A DNA stretch of 64,000 nucleotides from positions 1 through 64,000 of the forward strand of contig CAMCFJ010000013.1 in assembly GCA_945874105.1 (NCBI GenBank). The letters are read 5' to 3'. Positions 36,897 through 47,572 of the stretch are shown here, piece after piece. The notes under the pieces were generated by a model that was not told the origin of the DNA, ran no database searches, and saw only the letters and a list, made by a program, of their open reading frames with translations. Position 1 is the first letter of the stretch, and the number at the start of each line of letters is the position of its first letter. A program made the translations under genes and the position numbers. This DNA comes from Candidatus Nitrotoga sp. CP45. Lineage in GTDB: Bacteria; Pseudomonadota; Gammaproteobacteria; Burkholderiales; Gallionellaceae.

Positions 36897-38357
36897 ATGC
36901 TAAGGATGAATACAAGAGGCTTTCCCATTTCGTTACTTGCGGCGCTTCTTCTTGTGGGCTGTTCGCAAGTCCCTGCCTATGAAAAACCCCGGCCGCCCAT
37001 CGCTTCAACCTTCCCGCGATCCACCCCGGCGGCTTCAGCAGGTGTCACAGTAGCAAACATTGGCTGGCAGACATACTTTGGCGACGAGAAACTCCGGGCG
37101 TTGATTTCAACCGCGCTTGCCAACAACCATGATCTCTTGCTGGCTGTGCGTCGGGTCGAAGAGGTGCGGGCACTCTATGGTATTCAACAGACAAATCGGC
37201 TGCCCACCATTAGCGGTAGTGCTTTCGGTAGCCGCTACGGGATTCCAGCTGGTGTGCTGCCCATCCAGCGCGATAGTGCATCAAACCAGATATTGTTGAA
37301 TCAGTTCCAGGTAGGGCTGACTTCAAGCATATGGGAACTTGATTTCTGGGGCCGCCTGCGCAGTCTGGAGATTGCCGCGCTGGAGACTTACCTGGCCACC
37401 GACGAAGCGCGTCATGCCGTCCAATCCACTGTGATTGCACAGGTCTCGAGCAGCTATCTCATTGAACGCGAACTCGACGAACGCATCGAGCTCGCCGAAC
37501 GAACAATCAAAACGCGACATCAATCCGTGCGCATCGCGCAAAGGCGCTTTGAGGTCGGTTCAGCTGCCCGCGTGGATGCCGTCCAGGCCGAAATCCTTCT
37601 CAGCCAGGCTCAAGCTGAATTGGCGGTGCTGCAACGCTTGCGCGAACAGAACCGCAATGCGCTTGAGTTTCTGGCTGGCAGTCCACTGCCGGCCGAGCAT
37701 CGTTCGCTCAGCAGTATCGAGACCGGGTTTGTGCATCGCATCGACGCTGGCCTGCCTTCCGATCTGCTGATTCAGCGTCCGGATCTGCGGGCAGCCGAAC
37801 GGCGGTTGAAGGCGGCTAATGCCAACATCGGCGCCGCCCGCGCGGCGCTCTTTCCACGTATCGCGCTCACCGGCTCGCTTGGTCTTGCCAGCCGTGAACT
37901 CAACGGTCTGTTCGCAGGGAATAATCGTTCCTGGAGCTTTATGCCCAGCATCACGCTGCCTCTCTTCGATGGTGGCCGCAATCGGGCCGGTCTCGATTTG
38001 GCGCGTGCGCAATATAACTCGGCGATCACCGAGTACGAACGCAGCATGCAGAACGCCTTTCGCGAAGTAGCTGATGTGCTGGCCGAGCGACATTGGTTGG
38101 CCGAGCAGATTCAAGCGCAACGCACTTCCCTTGAGGCTCAACGTGAACGAAGCCGTATCGCCGCCTTGCGCTATCAGCAAGGTGCTAGCACTTATCTGGA
38201 GGTACTGGATGCTGAACGTGAATTATTTGCCATTGAGCAGGCGCTGGTGCAGACACGTCGCGCCTATCTTGCCAGCGGCATCAAGTTGTATGCGGTTCTG
38301 GGCGGCGGAGGCGGCGCGATTGGTGAGGAAGACGGTCACAGGAGATTGAACCCATGA
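36897..38357 (+). CDS. Outer-membrane efflux lipoprotein (NodT/OprM-type)
   Basis: A 486-residue TolC-class outer-membrane factor. The lipobox ISLLAALLLVGCSQVP gives a lipidated N-terminus. Two repeats of the OEP fold are visible, the first around NHDLLLAVRRVEEVRALYGI and the second after LIQRPDLRAAERRLKAANAN, with the NIGAARAALFPRIALTGSLG hallmark. It forms the exit duct for the HlyD/RbbA/permease system whose genes follow with a four-base overlap. Starts at 36897 and 36906 are both possible; neither has an ideal binding site. Confidence 0.9.
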   Translation: MLRMNTRGFPISLLAALLLVGCSQVPAYEKPRPPIASTFPRSTPAASAGVTVANIGWQTYFGDEKLRALISTALANNHDLLLAVRRVEEVRALYGIQQTNRLPTISGSAFGSRYGIPAGVLPIQRDSASNQILLNQFQVGLTSSIWELDFWGRLRSLEIAALETYLATDEARHAVQSTVIAQVSSSYLIERELDERIELAERTIKTRHQSVRIAQRRFEVGSAARVDAVQAEILLSQAQAELAVLQRLREQNRNALEFLAGSPLPAEHRSLSSIETGFVHRIDAGLPSDLLIQRPDLRAAERRLKAANANIGAARAALFPRIALTGSLGLASRELNGLFAGNNRSWSFMPSITLPLFDGGRNRAGLDLARAQYNSAITEYERSMQNAFREVADVLAERHWLAEQIQAQRTSLEAQRERSRIAALRYQQGASTYLEVLDAERELFAIEQALVQTRRAYLASGIKLYAVLGGGGGAIGEEDGHRRLNP

Positions 38358-39430
38358 TGAAGGGATTGAGCAAGACATGGCTCGTGCGAATCGCGGCTGT
38401 GATCATTATCGTGATCGTGGCGTGGTTTCTGGCGCGACAATACTTGAGCAACGATAAAAACAGCGATGTTATCGTCAGCGGAAACGGGCGCATTGAGGCC
38501 ACCGAGATTGACATAGCTGCGCGTTCTGCCGGTCGCGTCAAGGATATCCTGGTCAACGAGGGCGATTTTGTGAAGGCCGGACAGGTTCTGGCGCATATCG
38601 ATTCCGACTCGATCAATGCGCAACTACGTCAGGCCGAGGCACAGGCACAGCAGGCTCACTATGCCATTGCGACCGCGCGCAGCCAACTGGCGCAACGCGA
38701 GGCTGAACGCGCGGCGGCACAAGCCGTGGTTATGCAGCGCGAGGCTGAGCGCGCGGCTGCTCACAGTCGTTCGGCGCGCTCATCGACGCTAGTAAAAGAA
38801 GGGGGGGCCTCGAGTCAGGAGGCTGACGACGACCGCACCCGCGTGCGCAGTGCCGAAGCCGCCATTGTGGCAGCCAAGGCGCAAGTGGCAGCCGCCGAAG
38901 CCGCGATTGCCACGGGACGTGCACAGGTGTCCGGCGCACAGTCTGCTGCAGAGGCCGCGACCGCAACGGTCGACCGCATCCGCGTTGATATCGCCGACAA
39001 CGAACTTAAGGCACCAAACGACGGGCGCATCCAGTTCCGCGTGGCTCAACCCGGCGAGGTGGTTAGTGCCGGCGGCAAGGTGCTAAATCTTGTAGACCTT
39101 GGCGATGTGTACATGATTTTTTTCTTGCCGGAGACAGTCGCAGGCAAGGTGGCGCTCGGCAGTGAGGTGCGCATTGTGCTCGACGCCGCGCCCAACTATG
39201 TCATCCCAGCCAAGGTTTCATTCGTCTCCAGTACGGCGCAGTTCACGCCGAAGACGGTGGAAACCGCCAGCGAGCGGCAAAAACTGATGTTTCGGGTGAA
39301 AGCCAATATTGACCGTGAATTGCTGAAAAAACACTTGCAACAAGTCAAGACCGGCCTGCCCGGCGTGGCTTGGCTCAAACTGAACCCGCAGGCTGAATGG
39401 CCGAAAAAACTGACGCTCCGGGTTCCATGA
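38354..39430 (+). CDS. HlyD-family periplasmic adaptor (YhiI-like)
   Basis: A 358-residue membrane-fusion protein. A single N-terminal membrane helix ([20 protein letters not shown]) is followed by the lipoyl half ([36 protein letters not shown]). A long alanine- and glutamine-rich coiled coil spans about residues 85-205, and the second lipoyl half has [20 protein letters not shown]. The order with outer-membrane factor, double ATPase-permease and second permease matches yhiI-rbbA-yhhJ of Escherichia coli. It overlaps the next gene. Confidence 0.88.
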   Translation: MMKGLSKTWLVRIAAVIIIVIVAWFLARQYLSNDKNSDVIVSGNGRIEATEIDIAARSAGRVKDILVNEGDFVKAGQVLAHIDSDSINAQLRQAEAQAQQAHYAIATARSQLAQREAERAAAQAVVMQREAERAAAHSRSARSSTLVKEGGASSQEADDDRTRVRSAEAAIVAAKAQVAAAEAAIATGRAQVSGAQSAAEAATATVDRIRVDIADNELKAPNDGRIQFRVAQPGEVVSAGGKVLNLVDLGDVYMIFFLPETVAGKVALGSEVRIVLDAAPNYVIPAKVSFVSSTAQFTPKTVETASERQKLMFRVKANIDRELLKKHLQQVKTGLPGVAWLKLNPQAEWPKKLTLRVP

Positions 39431-42195
39431 TGGCACCCGCCGCCACCGGTAGTGCGCCTGTCGTCCGCCTTGCCGGCGTCAGCCTAAGCTATGGCAAGAC
39501 GCTGGCGCTGGACGCGATTGACTTGAATATCCCCGCCGGCTGCATGGTCGGCTTGATCGGCCCGGACGGCGTCGGAAAATCCAGCCTGATGTCGCTGATA
39601 GCCGGCGCGCGAGTGGTGCAAAAAGGCCGGGTGGAGGCACTCGGGGGAGACATGGCCAGTGCGCGCCATCGCAATGAAGTTTGCCCGAATATTGCCTATA
39701 TGCCACAGGGGCTTGGAAAAAATCTGTATCCGACCCTGACCATAGAGGAAAACCTGCAGTTTTTCGGCCGCCTGTTCGGACACGATGCGGCCGAAAGGCG
39801 GCGCCGTATCGATGAGCTCACCACCAGCACGGGCTTGTATCCATTTCTCAGTCGCCCGGCAGGTAAACTTTCCGGCGGCATGAAGCAAAAGCTGGGAATG
39901 TGTTGTGCGCTGATTCATGACCCGGAACTGCTGATTCTGGACGAACCGACTACTGGCGTCGATCCGCTGGCACGCAAACAATTCTGGGATCTGATAACAC
40001 GTGTTCGCAACCAGCGTCCGGATGTGAGCGTGATCGTATCCACAGCATACATGGACGAGGCCGAGCGATTTGACTGGCTGGTGGCAATGGATGCGGGCAG
40101 GATTCTGGCCACCGGAACGCCGCGCGAATTGCACGAGCAGACCGACACTGCATCTCTGGAAGCAGCTTTCATTGCGCTGCTGCCGGAAGAGCAGCGGCGT
40201 GGCCACCGTGCTGTCGTGGTTCCACCCTTCGCTGCCGGGGAAGACCTCGAGATCGCCATTGAGGCACACGATTTGACCATGCGCTTTGGCGATTTTATGG
40301 CGGTTGATCACGTCAACTTCCGCATCCGCCGTGGCGAGATTTTTGGCTTCATCGGCTCCAACGGCAGCGGCAAAACTACCACCATGAAGATGCTTACCGG
40401 CCTGCTACCGGCCAGCGAGGGCCAAGCCTGGCTTTTCGGTCACGAGTTGGATCCTCATGACATCGCTACACGACGGCGGGTTGGCTATATGTCCCAATCC
40501 TTTTCGCTGTACTCGGAACTCACTGTGCGCCAGAACCTGGTGCTGCATGCGCGCCTGTTCAATATGGCGGAGGGGGAGATTCCGCCACGGGTCGAAGAAA
40601 TGCTGATTCGATTTGGCCTCGGCGAAGTACCCGACGCATTACCAAACAGTTTACCGCTGGGGATCCGCCAGCGCTTGTCGCTGGCGGTAGCGATGGTGCA
40701 CAAGCCGGAACTGTTGATCCTTGACGAACCGACCTCGGGTGTTGATCCGATTGCGCGGGATAATTTTTGGCAGTTGATGATCGACCTTGCGCGCAAGGAC
40801 AAGATCACGATCTTCATTTCGACCCACTTCATGAACGAGGCTGAGCGCTGTGACCGTATTTCGCTGATGCATGCGGGGAAAGTTATGGCCAGCGATGCAC
40901 CGTCCGAACTTTTAAAAATGCGCGGAGCAGAGACACTGGAACAGGTATTCATCAGCTATCTGGAAGAAGCCGGTGCGGCGGTCACCCCGCTCGCCAGCAC
41001 TCCTCCAATCACCTCTGTTCCTCCTGCCGCCGATCCTGATAAGGGCTGGCAGTCCAGATTGCGCCGCCGTTTCAGTGTGTCCCGCGCATTCAGCTACACG
41101 CTGCGCGAAGCGCTGGAACTGCGCCGCGACCCGGTGCGCGGGGCGATGGCGCTGATCGGTTGCCTGATCCTGATGTTTGTCATCGGCTATGGCATCAACA
41201 TGGACGTAAATGATCTCAGTTACGCCGTACTTGATCGTGACCAAACCACGCTCAGTCGCAACTACGCTTTGAACCTCTCTGGATCGGGCTATTTTGTCGA
41301 GCATCCGCCAATAACCAGCTACGCCGACCTGGACCGGCGCATGCGCAGCGGCGAACTATCACTTGCCATTGAGATTCCGCCCGGCTTTGCCCGCGACGTG
41401 CAGCGTGGCAAACCGGTCCAGATCGGTGCCTGGATCGATGGTTCGATGACCATGCGGGCTGAAGTCGTGCAGGGCTACGTGCAGGGCATGCATCAAGGCT
41501 GGCTGGTCGACATGGCGAAGACCCGGCTCGGCCAGGACGCGGCTACTGGTTCGGCTATCATTGAAACGCGATTTCGTTATAACCCGGAAGTGATGAGTCT
41601 GCCGGCGATGGTTCCGGCGGTTATTCCCATTCTGATGCTGATGATTCCGTGCATGCTGACAGCGCTGTCAGTGGTACGCGAGAAAGAGCTGGGTTCGATC
41701 ATCAATTTCTATGTCACCCCAGTCACCCGTACCGAGTTCCTGCTCGGCAAGCAGCTTCCATACATCATGCTGGCAATGCTGAATTTCCTGCTGATGTCTG
41801 TACTTGCCGTCACCATGTTTGGTGTGCCTATCACCGGCAGTTTTGCCACGCTTGCGCTGGCAGCACTAATTTTCAGCATTTTTTCCACAGGCTTTGGCCT
41901 GTTGACCTCCATTTTTACCCGCAGCCAGATTGCGGCAATATTCGCGACCATGCTCGGTACCATGCTCCCGGCAATTCAGTTTTCCGGCCTACTCAACCCG
42001 GTTTCCTCGCTGGAAGGGGCCGGGAGAATCATCGGGCAAATCTATCCGGCATCGCATTTCCTCATAATTAGCCGTGGGGTTTTCGGCAAGGCTCTGGGTT
42101 TGTCTGATCTAGGTTCATACTTCTGGCCTATGCTGCTGGCCGCTCTGGGAATTGTAGCTCTATCAATCTCCCTGCTAAAAAAGCAAGATAGCTGA
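39397..42195 (+). CDS. rbbA: RbbA-like ABC transporter: two ATPase domains fused to a permease
   Basis: About 932 residues (or 922 if the ATG at 39427, overlapping the HlyD TGA, is used). ATPase 1: Walker [17 protein letters not shown], signature [15 protein letters not shown], Walker [15 protein letters not shown]. ATPase 2: Walker [17 protein letters not shown] and Walker [14 protein letters not shown], but the signature reads [15 protein letters not shown], which departs from LSGGQ. From about residue 560 an ABC-2 permease follows, with a first helix [20 protein letters not shown], a periplasmic domain and five C-terminal helices. RbbA was named for ribosome association in Escherichia coli; the operon here argues for export of an unknown compound. 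Confidence 0.88.
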   Translation: MAEKTDAPGSMMAPAATGSAPVVRLAGVSLSYGKTLALDAIDLNIPAGCMVGLIGPDGVGKSSLMSLIAGARVVQKGRVEALGGDMASARHRNEVCPNIAYMPQGLGKNLYPTLTIEENLQFFGRLFGHDAAERRRRIDELTTSTGLYPFLSRPAGKLSGGMKQKLGMCCALIHDPELLILDEPTTGVDPLARKQFWDLITRVRNQRPDVSVIVSTAYMDEAERFDWLVAMDAGRILATGTPRELHEQTDTASLEAAFIALLPEEQRRGHRAVVVPPFAAGEDLEIAIEAHDLTMRFGDFMAVDHVNFRIRRGEIFGFIGSNGSGKTTTMKMLTGLLPASEGQAWLFGHELDPHDIATRRRVGYMSQSFSLYSELTVRQNLVLHARLFNMAEGEIPPRVEEMLIRFGLGEVPDALPNSLPLGIRQRLSLAVAMVHKPELLILDEPTSGVDPIARDNFWQLMIDLARKDKITIFISTHFMNEAERCDRISLMHAGKVMASDAPSELLKMRGAETLEQVFISYLEEAGAAVTPLASTPPITSVPPAADPDKGWQSRLRRRFSVSRAFSYTLREALELRRDPVRGAMALIGCLILMFVIGYGINMDVNDLSYAVLDRDQTTLSRNYALNLSGSGYFVEHPPITSYADLDRRMRSGELSLAIEIPPGFARDVQRGKPVQIGAWIDGSMTMRAEVVQGYVQGMHQGWLVDMAKTRLGQDAATGSAIIETRFRYNPEVMSLPAMVPAVIPILMLMIPCMLTALSVVREKELGSIINFYVTPVTRTEFLLGKQLPYIMLAMLNFLLMSVLAVTMFGVPITGSFATLALAALIFSIFSTGFGLLTSIFTRSQIAAIFATMLGTMLPAIQFSGLLNPVSSLEGAGRIIGQIYPASHFLIISRGVFGKALGLSDLGSYFWPMLLAALGIVALSISLLKKQDS

Positions 42196-42197
42196 CG

Positions 42198-43322
42198 ATG
42201 AGCCATTCTTCCAATATCTATCAACTCGGAGTCAAGGAGCTGTGGAGTTTGCGGCGCGATTCAATCATGCTGATACTGATCGCCTATACTTTCACCGTGG
42301 CGATTTATATCGCCGCGACCGCAATTCCGGATTCCCTGCACAAGGCTGTAATCGCAATCGTGGATGAGGATAGTTCACCGCTGTCGGCACGCATAGCCTC
42401 GGCTTTTTATCCTCCACACTTCATGTCGCCGATCATGGTGTCGCTGAAGGAGGTCGATCCAGGCTTGGACGCTGGCAAATTCACGTTCGCACTCGACATT
42501 CCCCCGGAATTTCAGCGCGACGTGCTAGCCGGAAATTCCCCGACGATCCAGCTGAACGTGGATGCCACGCGCATGAGCCAATCTTTCACCGGCAGCAGCT
42601 ACATCCAGCAGATTGTATTGGGTGAAATCAATGAATTTATCCAGCGTTATCGTGGTAGTGCTACACCGCCAGTTGAGCTGGCCATGCGGGTACGTTTCAA
42701 TCCCTCGCTGGCACCAGCCTGGTTCGGTTCGCTAATGGAGCTCGTCGGTCACATTACCATGTTGTCAGTCATTCTGACCGGTGCCGCCCTGATCCGTGAA
42801 CGCGAGCACGGTACGATCGAGCACCTGCTGGTGATGCCTGTGACAGCCGGCGAAATCATGCTGTCCAAAGTCTGGTCTATGGGAATGGTGGTCTTGCTGG
42901 CATCGGCTTTTTCGCTGTCTCTTATCGTACAGGGCCTGTTGCAGGTACCGATTGAAGGCTCGATAGCGCTGTTCCTCTTTTGTGCCACGTTGCATCTGTT
43001 TGCCACCACATCAATGGGCATCTTCATGGCAACACTCGCGCGCACCATGCCTCAGTTTGGTCTTTTGGTGGTATTGGTACTGCTACCGATGGAAGTGCTG
43101 TCTGGAGGATCAACCCCACGCGAAAGCATGCCTGAAGTCGCGCAAAATATAATGCTGGCCGCACCAACCACACACTTTGTTTCCCTCGCTCAGGCCATTC
43201 TTTTCCGTGGAGCCGGGTTCGAAGTAGTATGGCCGCAGATGCTTGCACTGGTCGTGATTGGAAGCGTCCTGTTTATTCTGTCACTGCGTCGATTCCGCAA
43301 GTCTCTCAGCAGCTTTGCTTGA
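42198..43322 (+). CDS. ABC-2 type permease (YhhJ-like)
   Basis: A 374-residue permease: one N-terminal helix (DSIMLILIAYTFTVAIYIAA), a periplasmic domain of about 150 residues, and five to six C-terminal helices. HITMLSVILTGAALIREREH and GTIEHLLVMPVTAGEIMLSK is the ABC-2 hallmark preceding the last helices. It starts 2 bases after rbbA and would pair with the permease half of that protein. It is last in the operon; the downstream Sel1 gene is convergent (50 bases). Confidence 0.9.
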   Translation: MSHSSNIYQLGVKELWSLRRDSIMLILIAYTFTVAIYIAATAIPDSLHKAVIAIVDEDSSPLSARIASAFYPPHFMSPIMVSLKEVDPGLDAGKFTFALDIPPEFQRDVLAGNSPTIQLNVDATRMSQSFTGSSYIQQIVLGEINEFIQRYRGSATPPVELAMRVRFNPSLAPAWFGSLMELVGHITMLSVILTGAALIREREHGTIEHLLVMPVTAGEIMLSKVWSMGMVVLLASAFSLSLIVQGLLQVPIEGSIALFLFCATLHLFATTSMGIFMATLARTMPQFGLLVVLVLLPMEVLSGGSTPRESMPEVAQNIMLAAPTTHFVSLAQAILFRGAGFEVVWPQMLALVVIGSVLFILSLRRFRKSLSSFA

Positions 43323-43372
43323 AAGACTTCTGCCAGCGTGGTGTGTTGTGCTGGCAGAAGCGATACGAACCA

Positions 43373-44302
43373 CTACTGATAAACTTTTCCAATCTGCCAA
43401 TTCGAAAACATTTTATCCGCCAACTCGCGTTGCTCTGGCGTCAAGGTAATTGAATCGCGCAATTTTTTCGCGTTTTCGTTACCGCCATATTCGACAGACA
43501 GATTGGCCCACACATAGGCCAGAAACTCGTCCTGCTTCTTTCCACTTCCCAAGTAGTACGCCAGAGCAAGGTTGTACTGTGCATCGGTATTTGCATGTGC
43601 AGCCGCTCTCTGCCATAACGCCACAGCCTTGTCGATATCCTTTGGCACACCTTCGCCAAAGTAGTACATCGAACCGAGATTAAATTGTGCGTCGGGATAG
43701 CCCTGCATTACCGCCAACTGCCAATATTCAACTGCTTTGGCAACATCCCTTGGCACACCTTCGCCTTTGTTGTACATCACCCCGAGGGTGAACAGTGCGT
43801 AGGGGAATCCCCGCTCTGCCGCATTCTGCCACCATTCCAAGGCCTTGGCGGGATCCTTCGGTATGCCCTTGCCGTCGCGGTACAGCCAACCGAGGTTTAA
43901 CTGCGCGTCGGCATTTCCCTGCGCCGATGCCTTTTGCAGCCAATCCACACCCTTGACATAATTCTTGGGCATACCGTCGCCGTTGACATACAACATGCCA
44001 AGGCCGGCTTGTGCCTTGGCATGGCCCTGTACTGCAGCTTTCTCATACCATTCGGCAGCCTTGTGGGTATCTTTCGCCAGGATTTTATTATTCCCACCGG
44101 TATCGTACATCCACGCTAAATCATACTGTGCGTTCGCATCACCCGATTCCGCAGCCATTTTCAATTGCGCAAGATGCTGTTCTGCTTCCAGATCTGCTGG
44201 CGAATCCGACATTGACTGACCATACGCACTCACCGCAACAGTAAGCAACAATGTAAAGAGCAATTTTCCTGTAATACGCATATAGATATTTACCAACGAC
44301 AT
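43373..44302 (-). CDS. Secreted Sel1-repeat protein
   Basis: A 309-residue protein with a signal peptide (LLFTLLLTVAVSAYGQS) and about six Sel1-like repeats of 36 residues, each of the form A--G---AQY-LG--Y--G-GVPKD--KA--W--KAA. Such solenoids bind partner proteins. The ATG at 44302 has GAGGT 8 bases upstream. The gene lies 69 bases downstream of the second Sel1 gene on the same strand, probably a tandem duplication. It is convergent with the efflux operon. The partner is unknown. Confidence 0.85.
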   Translation of the reverse strand: MSLVNIYMRITGKLLFTLLLTVAVSAYGQSMSDSPADLEAEQHLAQLKMAAESGDANAQYDLAWMYDTGGNNKILAKDTHKAAEWYEKAAVQGHAKAQAGLGMLYVNGDGMPKNYVKGVDWLQKASAQGNADAQLNLGWLYRDGKGIPKDPAKALEWWQNAAERGFPYALFTLGVMYNKGEGVPRDVAKAVEYWQLAVMQGYPDAQFNLGSMYYFGEGVPKDIDKAVALWQRAAAHANTDAQYNLALAYYLGSGKKQDEFLAYVWANLSVEYGGNENAKKLRDSITLTPEQRELADKMFSNWQIGKVYQ

Positions 44303-44370
44303 TTTTAGACCTCATTCAAATTCATTTGGAAAGTTAATTCAACGCTGACGCCTGTTACCAATAAATTCCA

Positions 44371-45042
44371 TTACCGGCTCAACACCTGCCCCGGCTTCCA
44401 GTTTGCGGAGAGTCGTTCTCCTTCGGCGCGCTGGACGGAATTCAAGTTGGTTAAATCGCGTAATTTTTTCGCATCTTCGTTGCCCTGTGCAGCAGCCAGA
44501 TTGTGCCATGCATAAGCCAATACTCCATCCTTTGCCACACCCCTACCATATTGATACATCCATCCGAGGCTGTTCTGCGCTTGGGCAAGGCCCTGCGCCG
44601 CCGCTTTTTGATACCATTCCACGGCCTTGGCGGGATCTTTCTTTACGCCTTCGCCGGTAAGGTGCATCTTCCCGAGTTCAAGCTGAGCCTTTGGGTATCC
44701 CTGCGCAGCAGCTTTCTGAAACCACTCTGCGGCCTTGTTTGGATCTTTAGTTACACTGGTCACAGTTTCACCACTGCCATACATTATCCCGAGTTCATAC
44801 TGAGCCCTGGGGTACCCTTGAATTGCAGCTTTTTGATACCACTCCACGGCCTTGTCGGCATCTACAAGTACACCTATGCCGTTGGCATACATCCATCCCA
44901 GGCGGGTCTGAGCACTGGCGTCACCGGCCTCTGCCAGTTTTTGCACTTGCCCCAAACTACTTGTTGCGGTCAACGCTTCTTCTGCTAAAACATAGCCATT
45001 TAACGCTAAAAGCAAGATCACAAACTGTACAATTATTTTCAT
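44371..45042 (-). CDS. Secreted Sel1-repeat protein
   Basis: About 223 residues from the ATG at 45042, which gives a clean signal peptide (IIVQFVILLLALNGYVLAEE); the frame is open to 45084. Four Sel1 repeats follow (QTRLGWMYANGIGVLVDADK, AQYELGIMYGSGE, AQLELGKMHLTGEGVKKDPA, AQNSLGWMYQYGRGVAKDGV). The C-terminal segment NLAAAQGNEDAKKLRDL resembles that of the neighbour. The 269 bases before it, up to the mtnA stop, are AT-rich and show no gene. Confidence 0.83.
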   Translation of the reverse strand: MKIIVQFVILLLALNGYVLAEEALTATSSLGQVQKLAEAGDASAQTRLGWMYANGIGVLVDADKAVEWYQKAAIQGYPRAQYELGIMYGSGETVTSVTKDPNKAAEWFQKAAAQGYPKAQLELGKMHLTGEGVKKDPAKAVEWYQKAAAQGLAQAQNSLGWMYQYGRGVAKDGVLAYAWHNLAAAQGNEDAKKLRDLTNLNSVQRAEGERLSANWKPGQVLSR

Positions 45043-45311
45043 ATTGGCCCCATCGTTATTACGGCATAAAAAATGCTGCCGCATGCATCACTTCCCCAAA
45101 TTGTTCTGACTAAGTTTCTTTAATATAGTGCCCGGGTATTAATTGTCAAGAGCTAATTTAAATGCCTGCAACAAGCAAATAAAATGTTCATTTTTGAAAC
45201 AAAAAACAAATTTTATTTTGAAATCATCAATATAAATTCACGCTAACAACGACTATGTGACTAACGCAAATTGACGTAGCACAAGTGTTCCGAAAACTCT
45301 TGGCATTTCCA

Positions 45312-46352
45312 TCAACTGAATAGCGCGCGCAGATTTCTAGCATCAGGTTGATGTATCACTCCCTTTTCGGTAATCAGCGCTGTAACCAATTCAGCAGGTG
45401 TAATATCAAACGCAGGGTTGCGAATCTGCACGCCCTGCGCAGCCCAGTGGAAATCCCGGAAGCCTTTTACCTCGTCTGCATGACGCTCTTCGATGGGAAT
45501 ATCCACACCGCTTGCGATGGACATGTCTATCGTGGAAAGCGGACAGGCCACATAGAATGGAATGTGGTGGCGTTGTGCCAGCACGGCGACCATATAGGTG
45601 CCAATCTTGTTGGCAACATCGCCATTCGCGGCTACGCGATCCGTGCCGACCACTACGGCATCCACTTCTCCGCGACTCATCATGAAGCCGGCCATATTAT
45701 CAGTGATGAGGGTCACCGGAATTTTTTCCTGCACCATCTCCCATGCAGTCAGGCGCGCACCTTGCAAGAAGGGACGCGTTTCGTCAGCAATAACGGAGAT
45801 TTTCTTACCTGCTTCCACGGCCGACCGAATGATACCCAACGCGGTGCCATGGCCAGCTGTAGCCAGCGCTCCGGCATTGCAATGGGTCAATACGCGTGCG
45901 CCATCCCGCAACAACTCGGCACCGTGCGACCCAAGTGCGCGATTGATGCGAATATCTTCGGCAAAAATCTCATGCGCTTCGGCCAGCAGGCGCATGGCTA
46001 CTTGCGAGTTGGATTCACTCGCTACGGCTTGCCATACCTGCTTCATGCGGGCTAACGCCCAAAACAAGTTGACCGCAGTCGGCCTGCTTTGGGCAAGAGT
46101 ATTAAAGCCTTCATTCATGCCGCGCTGGAAAGATTCATCAGTAACAGCGAGCCAACGATGTGCCTCCAGCGCCACGCCGTAGGCTGCCGCCACGCCGATG
46201 GCTGGAGCGCCACGCACGACCATACTGCGGATGCCTTCGGCCACAGAAGCGGCAGAATCATATTGCAAGTACATAAACGTGGCAGGCAAAATGCGCTGAT
46301 CTATCATTTCCAGCACACCATCCGACCAACGCAAAGTTTCAACTTTCATCAT
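45312..46352 (-). CDS. mtnA: Methylthioribose-1-phosphate isomerase
   Basis: A 346-residue enzyme that converts 5-methylthioribose 1-phosphate to methylthioribulose 1-phosphate. Family motifs are RSMVVRGAPAIGVAAAYGVA, VLTHCNAGALATAGHGTALG with the catalytic cysteine, and VVGTDRVAANGDVANKIGT with the catalytic aspartate. The end IRNPAFDITPAELVTALITE is typical. It is the last gene of the leftward operon mtnP-aldolase-apt-mtnA, 29 bases after apt. Length agrees with the family (about 345-350). Not an eIF2B subunit: the MtnA-specific Cys/Asp pair is present. Confidence 0.93.
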   Translation of the reverse strand: MMKVETLRWSDGVLEMIDQRILPATFMYLQYDSAASVAEGIRSMVVRGAPAIGVAAAYGVALEAHRWLAVTDESFQRGMNEGFNTLAQSRPTAVNLFWALARMKQVWQAVASESNSQVAMRLLAEAHEIFAEDIRINRALGSHGAELLRDGARVLTHCNAGALATAGHGTALGIIRSAVEAGKKISVIADETRPFLQGARLTAWEMVQEKIPVTLITDNMAGFMMSRGEVDAVVVGTDRVAANGDVANKIGTYMVAVLAQRHHIPFYVACPLSTIDMSIASGVDIPIEERHADEVKGFRDFHWAAQGVQIRNPAFDITPAELVTALITEKGVIHQPDARNLRALFS

Positions 46353-46381
46353 GACGCCTCATACAACGATTAATCAGGCGT

Positions 46382-46909
46382 TCAGTCACCCTCAAATTCA
46401 CACAGCGCAAACACACTATAGCCATGTTTCTCCAAGCGCTTACGTCCGCCGATATCCGGTAGATCAATGACATAACAGCATTCGACAATTTTGCCGCCAA
46501 TCTTCTCGATCAGTTTGGTTGCCGCCTCCGCCGTACCGCCGGTAGCAATTAGATCATCCACAAGCAATACCCTTTCGCCCGGAGCAATCGCATCGGTATG
46601 AATCTCGATACGGTCAGTCCCGTATTCCAGCTCGTAGTCGTGCCCTATAGTTTCTGCAGGCAACTTGCCTTTTTTACGAATCGGCACAAAACCTTTACCC
46701 AAGGCATACGCCAGCGGCGCGCCTACTATAAAACCACGCGCTTCGATACCTATCACCTTGTCGATTTCCATATCGGCATAGCGACGTACCAGCTCGTCTA
46801 TGGTGATCCTTAAGCCTATCGGATCCTTAAGGAGCGAAGTGATATCGCGGAACATGATATTCGGCTTGGGGTAGTGCGGAATGGTGCGAATACGAGATTT
46901 GATAGGCAT
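46382..46909 (-). CDS. apt: Adenine phosphoribosyltransferase
   Basis: A 175-residue enzyme that makes AMP from adenine and PRPP. The PRPP-binding motif is [40 protein letters not shown] and [20 protein letters not shown] are the other signatures. In this operon it recycles the adenine released by MtnP. It lies 15 bases after the aldolase gene and 29 before mtnA. Confidence 0.94.
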   Translation of the reverse strand: MPIKSRIRTIPHYPKPNIMFRDITSLLKDPIGLRITIDELVRRYADMEIDKVIGIEARGFIVGAPLAYALGKGFVPIRKKGKLPAETIGHDYELEYGTDRIEIHTDAIAPGERVLLVDDLIATGGTAEAATKLIEKIGGKIVECCYVIDLPDIGGRKRLEKHGYSVFALCEFEGD

Positions 46910-46924
46910 ATATATTCAAGGTTG

Positions 46925-47572
46925 TCAGGAGTGTTTTTTGTAATTGACGAATTTTTCTTGCACATCGCGCATTTGTTGCGGCGTAAGAATGTGCGGTTCA
47001 CCTACCTGCAAAGCGCGCCAGTACAACTCGCACAAAAATTCGACCTCAATGGCTACTGACAACGCATCGGCTAAATCCGAACCCAGCGCAATCATGCCGT
47101 GGTTAGCCAACAGACAGGCTTTTCGGCCCTCCAGCGCGGACAATGCAAAGTCTGAAAGTGTCTGCTCGCCAAACAACGCATAAGGTGTGCAACGAATGCT
47201 ATTGCCTCCCGCTGCGGCAATCATGTAATGCACGGCTGGTACATCCTTGCGCAAACAGGCCAACGTGGTGGCAAACGCTGAATGCGTGTGAATGACAGCG
47301 TTCACGTCGGGACGGCTGGCTAGAATGTCACGATGGAAGCGCCACTCGCTGGTAGGCTTGCCGCCGCACAGGGCATTGCCATTCAAATCCATGCTTACCA
47401 TGTCTGCGGGCATCATATCCGCCACCGCCATCGCAGACGGTGTAATCAACATACCCTCACCGCAACGCACGGCAGCATTGCCGGAAGTGCCGCGATTCAA
47501 ACCCAGATCGAGCAAACGCTGGGACACATCCAGTAACTGTAAGCGCAGGCCATCTTCACCGGATGGCGTCAT
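46925..47572 (-). CDS. Class II aldolase of the MTA salvage operon (Ald2/FucA-like)
   Basis: A 215-residue zinc-dependent class II aldolase or epimerase. RGTSGNAAVRCGEGMLITPS carries the phosphate-binding loop, VNAVIHTHSAFATTLACLRK the HTH zinc site, and ACLLANHGMIALGSDLADAL the third zinc histidine. In the MTA/DHAP shunt an aldolase of this type cleaves methylthioribulose 1-phosphate (or its 5-deoxy analogue) to DHAP and an aldehyde. The gene overlaps mtnP by four bases and mtnA is in the same operon, which supports that role. MtnB, a dehydratase of the same superfamily, is the alternative; no mtnC, mtnD or mtnE is present here, which argues against the full methionine salvage cycle at this locus. 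Confidence 0.8.
   Translation of the reverse strand: MTPSGEDGLRLQLLDVSQRLLDLGLNRGTSGNAAVRCGEGMLITPSAMAVADMMPADMVSMDLNGNALCGGKPTSEWRFHRDILASRPDVNAVIHTHSAFATTLACLRKDVPAVHYMIAAAGGNSIRCTPYALFGEQTLSDFALSALEGRKACLLANHGMIALGSDLADALSVAIEVEFLCELYWRALQVGEPHILTPQQMRDVQEKFVNYKKHS

Noticed and set aside
37560-38180. 206-codon open frame on the minus strand
   Set aside because: It is antisense to the outer-membrane factor gene, with no motifs.
39484-40311. 275-codon open frame on the minus strand
   Set aside because: It is antisense to the first ATPase domain of rbbA.
43490-44160. Internal repetition in the Sel1 genes as a DNA repeat array
   Set aside because: The periodicity is explained by the 36-residue protein repeats.
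45348-46055. 235-codon open frame on the plus strand
   Set aside because: It is antisense to mtnA, which has clear catalytic motifs.
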